Source of the DNA: Sphingomonadales bacterium UBA6157
GTDB taxonomy: Bacteria > Pseudomonadota > Alphaproteobacteria > Sphingomonadales > Sphingomonadaceae
Assembly: GCA_002423025.1 (NCBI GenBank)
Contig: DIUN01000050.1
Location: 1-64,000 of the forward strand
Length of the DNA: 64,000 nt
Direction: 5' to 3'
Below, piece after piece: positions 53,175 through 60,427 of the stretch (position 1 is the first letter of the stretch; each line of letters opens with the position of its first letter). A program made the translations under genes and the position numbers. A model generated the notes under the pieces. The model saw only the letters and a program-made list of their open reading frames with translations, was not told the DNA's origin and made no database searches.

Positions 53175-53239
53175 GACGGACTTGCGCGCGGGGCCGGAGA
53201 GGGATTTAGAAGCGCTTTGACGCTTACCCCCTGCGAGGC

Positions 53240-54100
53240 ATGATGACCGACGATCTGCGACCCCGGCGCTCGGCGCTGTATTTGCCGGCCAACCGCGAGA
53301 GCGCCATTGCCAAGGCCCGCACGCTGCCGGCCGATTGCGTGATCCTGGACCTTGAGGATGCGGTGCAGCCCGCCGCCAAGGAGGCCGCGCGCGCCGCGGC
53401 CGTGGCGGCGGCCGGCAGTGGGGACTGGGGCGGCAAGGAGCTGCTGCTGCGGGTCAACGGGCTGGCCACGGCCTGGTCCGAGGATGATTTTGCCGCCGCC
53501 CGGCTGGTGGCGGAAACCCGCGGCACGCTGGGCGGCCTGGTGGTGCCCAAGGTGGAGAGCGCCGATGCAGCGGCCTGGGCGGTTTCGCTGGCCGGCGGCC
53601 TGCCGGTGTGGGCGATGATCGAGACCCCGCGCGGCGTGCTCGATGCACCGGCCATTGCCGCCGTGCACGGTGTGACAGCGCTGCTGGCCGGCATGGCGGA
53701 CCTTGCCAAGGATTTGCGCTGCCGGCCCGATGCGGCGCGCACGCCGCTGCTCTACAGCCTCTCCGCGATCGTGCTGGCGGCGCGGGCGGCGGGCAAGATG
53801 GCCTTTGATGGCGTGTTCACCGATATCCATGACGCCGCCGGCTTCGAGGCCGAGGCGCGGCAGGGGGTGATGCTGGGCTTTGATGGCAAATCCCTCATTC
53901 ACCCATCGCAGGTGGCACCGTGCAATCTGGTGTTCTCGCCGAGCCCGCAGGAGCTGGCTGATGCCGAGGGGCTGATCGCGGCCTATGAAGCCGGGCTGGC
54001 CAGCGGCGCTGGGGTGACGACCTACAAGGGCAAGCTGATCGAGGTGCTGCATGTGGCCGAAGCCCGGCGGCTGCTGGCGATGGCGGAGCGGCTGGGGTGA
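53240..54100 (+). CDS. HpcH/HpaI aldolase family protein (CitE-like CoA lyase)
   Basis: A 286-residue protein: RRSALYLPANRESAIAKARTLPADCVILDLEDAVQPAAKEAAR, with the CitE/malyl-CoA lyase pattern of LYxPAN and DLEDAV; IETPRGVLDAPAIA carries the metal-binding Glu, and GFDGKSLIHPSQV is the hallmark of citrate lyase beta-like enzymes. It likely cleaves or forms a malyl/citramalyl-CoA type ester. No citrate lyase alpha or gamma genes are nearby. Confidence 0.88.
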   Translation: MMTDDLRPRRSALYLPANRESAIAKARTLPADCVILDLEDAVQPAAKEAARAAAVAAAGSGDWGGKELLLRVNGLATAWSEDDFAAARLVAETRGTLGGLVVPKVESADAAAWAVSLAGGLPVWAMIETPRGVLDAPAIAAVHGVTALLAGMADLAKDLRCRPDAARTPLLYSLSAIVLAARAAGKMAFDGVFTDIHDAAGFEAEARQGVMLGFDGKSLIHPSQVAPCNLVFSPSPQELADAEGLIAAYEAGLASGAGVTTYKGKLIEVLHVAEARRLLAMAERLG

Positions 54101-54104
54101 GAGA

Positions 54105-54252
54105 GACCCCCCTCTCCCGCCTGCGGGAGAGGCGACTCGCGCGCCAGCGCGGCGGGTGAGGGTGTGCCCGGCCTACCAGAAAAGAACACCCTCACCCGGG
54201 CCGCGCCAAACGGCGCGTCTCTCGCCTCTCCCGCAGGCGGGAGAGGGGGTCA
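54105..54252. repeat. Large intergenic inverted repeat
   Basis: Two arms about 60 bases long: ACCCCCCTCTCCCGCCTGCG... with GGGTGAGGGTGT on the left, ACACCCTCACCC and GCGGGAGAGGGGGT on the right, and an unpaired centre near 54170-54186. Each arm holds its own smaller dyad CTCTCCCGCCTGCGGGAGAG. The right arm ends at the stop codon of the minus-strand zinc-ribbon gene. It looks like a REP-like mobile repeat that doubles as a bidirectional terminator for two convergent genes. Confidence 0.85.
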
Positions 54253-55296
54253 GGCGGTGGCTTTTTCCGCTGGTGTGCCGCAGGCGTGGCAGAAGGGCGC
54301 AAAGGCGTTCTTGCGGGTTGTGCAGGTGCCGCATTTGTCGAACAGGCCGATGCCGCAGTGCGGGCAGAAATCGATCTCGGTGTTCTTGAAGTCCACGGGT
54401 CGCTCGCAGCCCGGGCAGACGTTTTTCGCCATGCGGACCAGCGCCGTATCATAGCTCAGCTCCTGCCGGCGCACCGTATCCGGCTGCTGCTCGGCGAGGC
54501 GCTGCTGGGCCATATAGCGGTTGGCGGCGAGGATCGCCCAGCGGCCGACCAGCACGGTGATGATGATGCCGACGATGAAGCGCACATAGCCGCCATAGCT
54601 TGGCAGATAGGGCACCAGCTCGACGAAAAACGCGAACAGCGCAAAGAGGATGAAGCCCCAGACAAACGGCCACCAGCGGCTCTTGCGCTGCTTGCTGAAC
54701 AGCCAGCCGGCCAACCCGAGCAGCGGCAGGGTGAGCGCCAGGCGATAGCCGAACACCCGCAGCTCCGAGGCGCGCAGCGCGGCCTCATACCTGCCCTGCG
54801 CGGCGTCCATCAGCGGGGCGATCCTGTCCGAGGCGGCGTTGCGGGCCTGCTGTGCATCGAGCAGCTGCTGGCGCTGGGCATCGAGCCGGATCTGCGCTTG
54901 CGCGGCGGCGGCCTGCAGCTTGTCCAGCTCGGCGGTGCGGCTGGTCAGCTCGCTGTCCTGCTCCGGGCGCTGGGTGGCGGTGCGGGTGGCGACCCAGTTC
55001 TGGAAGGCCTCGCGGGCGCTGGCATAGGCGCTGTTGGCGCTGTCCAGCTTCAGCTGCGCCTGATCGAGCGCGGTGCGGGCGGCATCGGCCTTTTCGTTGG
55101 CGGCCTCGCGCTCGGCCCGCAGCGGCGCAAAGCGGGCCTGGTCGACAAAGTCTTCCTGCGAAATCTGGTCATCGACTTGCGGCAGGTCTCCCACGATCAC
55201 GCCGCCAAGCCCGATGAGGAAGCCGGCGAAGATCAGCGCCAGCACCCAGAGGCCGCGGTTGAACCAGGTTTCGGACAGGCGGAGAGATTTGCTCAT
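54250..55296 (-). CDS. Membrane protein with coiled coil and C-terminal zinc ribbons
   Basis: A 348-residue protein not assigned to a named family. In order: one N-terminal helix (GLWVLALIFAGFLIGLGGVIVG), a long Ala/Glu/Gln coiled coil (about 48-175), three further helices (about 183-270), and a Cys-rich end with CPGC, CPHC, CGTC and CHAC pairs forming two zinc ribbons. ATG 55296 overlaps the epimerase gene by four bases, so the two are co-transcribed. A role in envelope or sugar-related machinery is a guess from its neighbour. Confidence 0.8.
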   Translation of the reverse strand: MSKSLRLSETWFNRGLWVLALIFAGFLIGLGGVIVGDLPQVDDQISQEDFVDQARFAPLRAEREAANEKADAARTALDQAQLKLDSANSAYASAREAFQNWVATRTATQRPEQDSELTSRTAELDKLQAAAAQAQIRLDAQRQQLLDAQQARNAASDRIAPLMDAAQGRYEAALRASELRVFGYRLALTLPLLGLAGWLFSKQRKSRWWPFVWGFILFALFAFFVELVPYLPSYGGYVRFIVGIIITVLVGRWAILAANRYMAQQRLAEQQPDTVRRQELSYDTALVRMAKNVCPGCERPVDFKNTEIDFCPHCGIGLFDKCGTCTTRKNAFAPFCHACGTPAEKATA

Positions 55297-56330
55297 GGCC
55301 GCGGATGCTGCGCCACGGCCGGGCTTTCGTCAATTCCGCCAGCGCTGTAGCCGCGATACCACTCGACAAAGCGCGGCACGCCCAGCGCCAGCGGCGTGGC
55401 TGGGGCATAGCCGAGGTCACGCCGGGCCGGGGTGATGTCGGCCCAGGTGGCTGTCACGTCGCCGGCCTGCATCGGCAGCGGCTCGATGAGCGGGGCGAGG
55501 CCGCAGGCGGCGCCGATGCGCTCCACCAGCTCCATCACCTCCACCGGCTGGTCGTTGCCGAGGTTGTAGAGGGCATGCGGGCTCAGGCTGCCGCCGGGCT
55601 TGGGCTGGCCATCATCGGCGGGCGGGCGATCGAGCGCGGCGAGGATGCCGGCGGTGATATCGTCGATGTAGGTGAAATCGCGCTTGAGCTTGCCATGGTT
55701 GTAGAGCGGCAGCGGCACGCCGGCGAGCACCCGCTCGGTGAAGCGCCACAGCGCCATGTCCGGCCGGCCCCAGGGGCCGTAAACGGTGAAGAAGCGCAGG
55801 CCGGTCATCGGCACGCGGTAGAGATGGGCATAGCTTTCCGCCATCAGCTCGCCGGCCTTCTTGGTGGCGGCGTAGAGCGAGACGGGGTGGTCCGCCCGGT
55901 CCTCGGCATTGAAGGGCAGGCGGGCGGTGTCCCCATAGACCGAGGAGGAGGAGGCATAGACCAGGTGCGCCACGCGCTGCTGGCGGGCCAGCTCCAGCAG
56001 TTCCAGCTGGCCGACAAGGTTGCTGCGGCCATAATCGCGCGGCGCATCGATGCTGTGGCGCACCCCCGCCTGCGCGCCGAGATGGACGATGCCGCCGAGC
56101 CGCGCGCCCGCGACGGCGGCGGCCAGCGCCGCTTGATCGGCAAAATCCCCGACCACGAAGCGGAAATCCGGGTGCGGCCCGATCAGCCTTGCCAGCCGGG
56201 CATGCTTCAGCGCCGGATCATAATAGGTGTTGAGATTGTCGATGCCGATAACGCGCTGGCCACGCCCGAGCAGGGCGCGCACGACATGGGCGCCGATGAA
56301 GCCCGCGGCTCCGGTAACCAGCACTGTCAT
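55293..56330 (-). CDS. NAD-dependent epimerase, UDP-glucuronate 4-epimerase-like
   Basis: A 345-residue SDR: MTVLVTGAAGFIGAHVVRALLGRG (NAD fold), GIDNLNTYYDPALKHARLARL (typical of UDP-glucuronate epimerases), YASSSSVYGD and the catalytic YxxxK in SLYAATKKAGE; FTVYGPWGRPDMAL closes the substrate site. It would make UDP-galacturonate for surface polysaccharide. ATG 56330 gives the family start; upstream in-frame starts run through low-complexity sequence. Confidence 0.9.
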   Translation of the reverse strand: MTVLVTGAAGFIGAHVVRALLGRGQRVIGIDNLNTYYDPALKHARLARLIGPHPDFRFVVGDFADQAALAAAVAGARLGGIVHLGAQAGVRHSIDAPRDYGRSNLVGQLELLELARQQRVAHLVYASSSSVYGDTARLPFNAEDRADHPVSLYAATKKAGELMAESYAHLYRVPMTGLRFFTVYGPWGRPDMALWRFTERVLAGVPLPLYNHGKLKRDFTYIDDITAGILAALDRPPADDGQPKPGGSLSPHALYNLGNDQPVEVMELVERIGAACGLAPLIEPLPMQAGDVTATWADITPARRDLGYAPATPLALGVPRFVEWYRGYSAGGIDESPAVAQHPRP

Positions 56331-56404
56331 CGCTCGCCCTTTCGCTTCGCCGCCGCGTCTTCTTGCGTTGGAAACGGCGGCGGGGCCAGCACTTTGCCGG
56401 AGGC

Positions 56405-58018
56405 TCAGCCGGCCTTGATGATCTCGGCAGCACGCTCGGCCACGGCCAGCACGGCGGCGTTGGTCATCGCCTGCGGAATTGTCGGGAAGATCGAGGCATC
56501 GACGATGCGCAGCCCGGCCAGCCCCCGCACCCGGCACTGCGGGTCCACCACGGCCGCGTCAGCATCCGCGCGGCCCATCCGGCAGGTGGAAACCGGGTGG
56601 AAGAACGGCGAGGCGGTGCGGCGGATGTGCATCGCCAGCGCCGCGCGGCTGGTCATGGCCGGGCCGGGGAACAGCTCCTCGGCAATCCAGGCGCGCAGTT
56701 CCGGCTGGCGGGCGATCTCGCGGCTGATCTCGAAGGCATCGACCAGCGCTTCAACATCACGCGGATCGGTAAGATAGCCAGGGTCTATCCGCGCCGGCAC
56801 GCCGGGGTCGGCACTGGCCAGCGACAGGGAGCCCCGGCTGTGCGGCGCCATCAGGGCAGGCACGATCGAGAAGCTGTCCGGTGGCGGCGGGCCAAGTTCC
56901 GGGCTGAGGAACGGCACGCACAGGCCCATCAGCTGCAGGTCTGCCCAGCCGCGCTGCTGGCGGCTTTGCGCCATCACCATGGTCTCGGAGTGATTGTAGC
57001 CCGAGAGCGGCAGCGGCTGGGGGCTGCGGAACAACAGCCCCGGCACCAGCGGATGGTCCTGCAGATTCTGCCCGACTCCCGGCAGGTGATGCACCGGCGT
57101 GATGCCCAGCGCTGCCAGCTGGTTTGCATCGCCGATACCTGAGAGCAGCAACAGCCGGGGGGAATCGATGGCTCCGGCGCACATTATGGTCTCGCGCTCC
57201 GGGCTGATGCTGTAGGCCGCGCCGCCCGCCACCAGTGCGACCGTGCGGCACCGGCCTTGCGCAATGCCCAGCCCCGTGACCATCGCGCCCGTCAGGATGC
57301 CAAGGTTGGCGCGGCCGCGCACCGGCTCCAGAAAGGCGCTGGCGGCTGTGTCACGCTTGCCGTCCCGGATGGTCAGCTGGGTCCAGATCGTGCCGTCCGC
57401 CCGCGCGCCGTTCCAGTCCGGATTGGGGGCATGGCCGGCAGCGACGCCGGCTGCGGCAAAGGCTGTGGCGAGGGGGTTCTGGTCAGCCGCATCGGCCACG
57501 GCCAGCACGTGCAGCGGGCCATCGCCGCCGCGATAGGCATTGGCGCCGCCCGAGGCGGTTTCCAGCCGGCGGAAGCAGGGCAGCAGCGCTTCATAGCCCC
57601 AGCCGGCATCGCCGGTGGCGGCAGCCCAGCTGTCATAGGCCTCGCGCCCGCCACGCTGGAAGCCGAGCGCATTGATGAGGGTGGAGCCGCCTAGCCCCTT
57701 GCCGCGCGGCTGCGGCAGGCAACGCCCCAGCAGCCCGGCCTGCGGCGTGGAGGCGTAGTTCCAGTCAAAGGCGCCCCCGGCCAGCCCCGGCCAGGCCTGA
57801 GGCGTATCAACACCTGCATCAGACACCGCGTGGCCCGCTTCGATCAGCAGCACCCGCGCATGCGGCGCCTCGCTCAGCCGCCGCGCCAGCACGCACCCCG
57901 CCGAGCCGCCTCCGATGATGACATGGTCCCAGGGCTGGCCAAGCAGCGCCGCAATGTCCGTCTCGGCCCCACCGATGGTGGCACGCGCCTTGGCAGGCGA
58001 AGTGTAGCCTGCGCTCAT
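56405..58018 (-). CDS. GMC family oxidoreductase (choline dehydrogenase-like)
   Basis: A 537-residue FAD protein: WDHVIIGGGSAGCVLARRLSE, GKGLGGSTLINALGFQRG, a GMC signature 2 region GAIDSPRLLLLSGIG, and the active-site HPVSTCRMG and DASIFPTIPQAMTNAAVLAVAERAAEII near the end. It oxidises an alcohol; the substrate is unknown. No secretion signal is present. Confidence 0.93.
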   Translation of the reverse strand: MSAGYTSPAKARATIGGAETDIAALLGQPWDHVIIGGGSAGCVLARRLSEAPHARVLLIEAGHAVSDAGVDTPQAWPGLAGGAFDWNYASTPQAGLLGRCLPQPRGKGLGGSTLINALGFQRGGREAYDSWAAATGDAGWGYEALLPCFRRLETASGGANAYRGGDGPLHVLAVADAADQNPLATAFAAAGVAAGHAPNPDWNGARADGTIWTQLTIRDGKRDTAASAFLEPVRGRANLGILTGAMVTGLGIAQGRCRTVALVAGGAAYSISPERETIMCAGAIDSPRLLLLSGIGDANQLAALGITPVHHLPGVGQNLQDHPLVPGLLFRSPQPLPLSGYNHSETMVMAQSRQQRGWADLQLMGLCVPFLSPELGPPPPDSFSIVPALMAPHSRGSLSLASADPGVPARIDPGYLTDPRDVEALVDAFEISREIARQPELRAWIAEELFPGPAMTSRAALAMHIRRTASPFFHPVSTCRMGRADADAAVVDPQCRVRGLAGLRIVDASIFPTIPQAMTNAAVLAVAERAAEIIKAG

Positions 58019-58200
58019 ACCGCACTATCCCCATGCAACCCGGCAATCATGCGTTTCAGGCTGGCGTACCCCGGCCTGCCCACCCAGCCGGACAATGGCA
58101 ATGGCCGCCCCGCGACCACACAAGTGCGTGAATGATGCCGCAGCCCCGATGTTTTATGTTGCTCGCCCGCCCCGGCTGACCTAGTTCCCCGCGAGCGCAT

Positions 58201-58275
58201 TGGGGCGTCGCCAAGCGGTAAGGCACCGGTTTTTGGTACCGGCATCCGCAGGTTCGAATCCTGCCGCCCCAGCCA
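58201..58275 (+). tRNA. tRNA-Gln (TTG)
   Basis: Seven-pair acceptor stem TGGGGCG/CGCCCCA, D arm GCC...GGC, anticodon stem CCGGT/ACCGG around TTTTGGT giving anticodon TTG, T arm with GGTTCGAATCC, discriminator G and encoded CCA at 58273-58275. Confidence 0.97.
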
Positions 58276-58587
58276 AGCTTCTCTACCGACAGAAAATATC
58301 CCGGAAATCCAAGGTATTTCTGGGTCTCCGTGCGTGGCTGGGCCGGCATTGCAGCAAGTCAATTGGCACCGACTGTGGTGAGTCCCCTTGTCCTGCCGCC
58401 CGAACGTTTTCCGTCGCAGTGGCACCGGTTCCTTGGCTGGCGGCTTCGCGGCACCAGCGACGGCCGCAGCCCATGGTGCTTTTTGAACAGCCGTCAGGTT
58501 CATGTCAGCTGCTCGGGATAACTGCGTATGCCAAACAACGCGAGTTGTAGCTACGACTGCGCCAGACCGTGGAGGGGAACACCACAC
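58276..58587. other. Intergenic region between tRNA-Gln and fccA
   Basis: About 310 bases with no gene. A nine-pair hairpin CCCGGAAAT-N7-ATTTCTGGG at 58300-58324 may end the tRNA transcript but has no U run. The composition is lower in GC than the preceding 35 kb. Short frames crossing the tRNA are not coding. Confidence 0.5.
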
Positions 58588-58926
58588 ATGCGCCACTTGA
58601 AGCGCCCAGCTCTATATGCGTCCGCGTTAGCACTGGTTGGTTGCGCAAGTTTGCTTGCGCTGTCGGCACCGTCGATTGCGCAAAGCGCCGCTGTTAACCC
58701 GCCTCCTGGTCGCTTGCTCGCGTCCAACTGTTTTCAGTGCCACAGCATTTCCGGAACAACGTCAGGCTTTGACAACATCAAGGGCAAGTCGAGCAACGAA
58801 ATCTATGACGAAATGATGGATTTCAAGTCCGGCAAAGAAGGTAACGGACTGATGGCTCGTCATGCCATGGGCTACACCGACGCTCAGATACGGCTGATTG
58901 CTGACTATCTGGCAACCTTGCGCTGA
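58588..58926 (+). CDS. fccA: Cytochrome c subunit, flavocytochrome c sulfide dehydrogenase-like
   Basis: A 112-residue exported cytochrome: signal peptide (about 1-32, ending SIAQS) and one haem site CFQCH (Cys48, Cys51, His52). ISGTTSGFDNIKGKS and GLMARHAMGYTDAQIRLIADYLATLR follow; the Met of this tail is the likely distal ligand. ATG 58588 has GGAGGGG upstream. Its partner is the flavoprotein gene 13 bases downstream. Confidence 0.85.
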   Translation: MRHLKRPALYASALALVGCASLLALSAPSIAQSAAVNPPPGRLLASNCFQCHSISGTTSGFDNIKGKSSNEIYDEMMDFKSGKEGNGLMARHAMGYTDAQIRLIADYLATLR

Positions 58927-58939
58927 TCGGAGAGCCAGA

Positions 58940-60271
58940 ATGGAACGCCGGACTTTTCTGCGCAATGCAAGCGCACTCGCCGCATCGCTCGCCCTGTCAG
59001 CCTGCGGGGGTAGCGGTGGCGGTGGCGAGAGCGGCACGACATCTGTAACGCCGCCGATCACGCCAACACCCGGACCGACGCCACCACCCACACCACCCGT
59101 GGTGGCAAAGGCCAAGGTCATTGTCGTCGGAGGTGGCATGGCGGGCGCCACCGTCGCAAAATATCTCCGGCTTTGGGGCAATTCAATCGATGTTACCCTG
59201 ATCGAAAAGTCGCAAGCCTATACCTCAAACATCATGAGCAGCCTTGTACTCACAGGCCAGCGATCCATCAGCAGCCTTGAATATTCCTACAATACGTTGC
59301 GATCCAATTACGGCATCAATTTCGTGCAAGACGAAGTTGTTGCGATCGATCCGGTAACAACCGAAGTAACGCTGGCTTCGGGTACGCGGCTGAAAGCGGA
59401 TCGGATCGTCCTTGCGCCCGGGATCGATTTTGACGCCGTTCCAGGTCTTACGGATTCCAATGTGATGCCACATGCCTGGAAGGCAGGCCCGCAGACCACG
59501 CTTTTGGCGCAACAACTGGCCGCCATGCCGGCGGGTGGCACGATGGTGCTGACCATTCCGCCGGCGCCATATCGTTGCCCGCCCGGGCCGTATGAGCGCG
59601 CCTGCCTGGTTGCCGACTGGCTGCGGCTCAACAAACCGGGCAGCAAGCTGCTGGTTCTCGACGGCAATCCGCAAATCATTGTGGAGAGGGACAATTTCGA
59701 GCTCGCCTTTACACAACTCCATGCCGGCGTGATCGAGTATCATCCCGGCGTGTCCATCAACAGCGTTGATCAGGCATCCAAGACACTCAACACCTCCGGC
59801 GGAGCGGTAAGGGCTGATGTGATCAACCTTATTCCTCGCCAGAAAGCGCCCTTGCTCGTGTCGCAAGCTGGCTTGGTCAATGATGGTTCAGGCCGCTTTG
59901 CCAGCGTGAATCTGCTCGATTACAGCAGCACGGCTGCACCAACTGTCCACGTGATAGGCGATTCCAGCGCTACCACTCAGCCCAAGGCAGGTCACATCGC
60001 CAACCAGGAGGCGAAGATTTGCGCGGATGCGATCATTCGCTCGCTCGGCGGTCTTGCGCTCGATCCAGCGCCCATCACGACATCGGCATGCTTCTCGACG
60101 ATCACGATGAGTCAGGCTTCCTGGTTGCACGCCATGTACGAGTACAATGCCAGTTCGAAGACAATGCAACTTATCCCGGCATCTTTCGCTGCGTCATCAG
60201 GCTGGAGTTCGGATGATTTCGAGGACATGAACACTTGGTTCGGTTCTCTGATGGCTGATACCTTCGCTTGA
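58940..60271 (+). CDS. fccB: Sulfide dehydrogenase flavoprotein subunit, Tat lipoprotein
   Basis: A 443-residue FccB/SoxF-type protein. The N terminus RRTFLRNASALAASLALSAC has a twin-arginine motif and a lipobox (Cys22); a Thr/Pro linker leads to an FAD fold (KVIVVGGGMAGATVAKYL). Redox Cys213 (YRCPPGPYERA) and Cys384 (TTSACFSTIT) match the two active cysteines of the family. At the position of the Cys that binds FAD covalently in Allochromatium FccB (YTCY) there is YTSN (Ser96). It would oxidise sulfide and pass electrons to FccA. Confidence 0.87.
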   Translation: MERRTFLRNASALAASLALSACGGSGGGGESGTTSVTPPITPTPGPTPPPTPPVVAKAKVIVVGGGMAGATVAKYLRLWGNSIDVTLIEKSQAYTSNIMSSLVLTGQRSISSLEYSYNTLRSNYGINFVQDEVVAIDPVTTEVTLASGTRLKADRIVLAPGIDFDAVPGLTDSNVMPHAWKAGPQTTLLAQQLAAMPAGGTMVLTIPPAPYRCPPGPYERACLVADWLRLNKPGSKLLVLDGNPQIIVERDNFELAFTQLHAGVIEYHPGVSINSVDQASKTLNTSGGAVRADVINLIPRQKAPLLVSQAGLVNDGSGRFASVNLLDYSSTAAPTVHVIGDSSATTQPKAGHIANQEAKICADAIIRSLGGLALDPAPITTSACFSTITMSQASWLHAMYEYNASSKTMQLIPASFAASSGWSSDDFEDMNTWFGSLMADTFA

Positions 60272-60329
60272 CCCGCGAAGTGGATGACATCCAGCCTGGC
60301 GGCCCAAGGGCAGAGAGCGGGCTACTTCA

Positions 60330-60427
60330 TCACGTCCGTGGACCTGGCACGGGCATGCAGATGTCCAGAAGGCCGTCATTGTCGATATCGCCGATGGCGC
60401 AGCCGGATGCGCACTTGCTTATCCGGT
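60330..60427 (-). pseudogene. Fragment of an FG-GAP/VCBS repeat gene
   Basis: Minus-strand reading gives SKCASGCAIGDIDNDGLL followed by DICMPVPG and a stop at 60330. IGDIDNDGLLDI is the calcium-binding DxDxDG motif of FG-GAP/VCBS repeats. No upstream part is present: the preceding sequence is the end of the acylase in another frame. It is likely a remnant; chance is possible in so short a stretch. Confidence 0.35.

Noticed and set aside
58201..58275. att-type direct repeat of the tRNA 3' end
   Set aside because: I looked for a second copy of GGTTCGAATCC with CCGCCCCA from 58 to 64 kb and saw none.
58300..58324. Hairpin after tRNA-Gln as a proper terminator
   Set aside because: Good stem but no U tract, so it is only noted as a possible end of the tRNA transcript.
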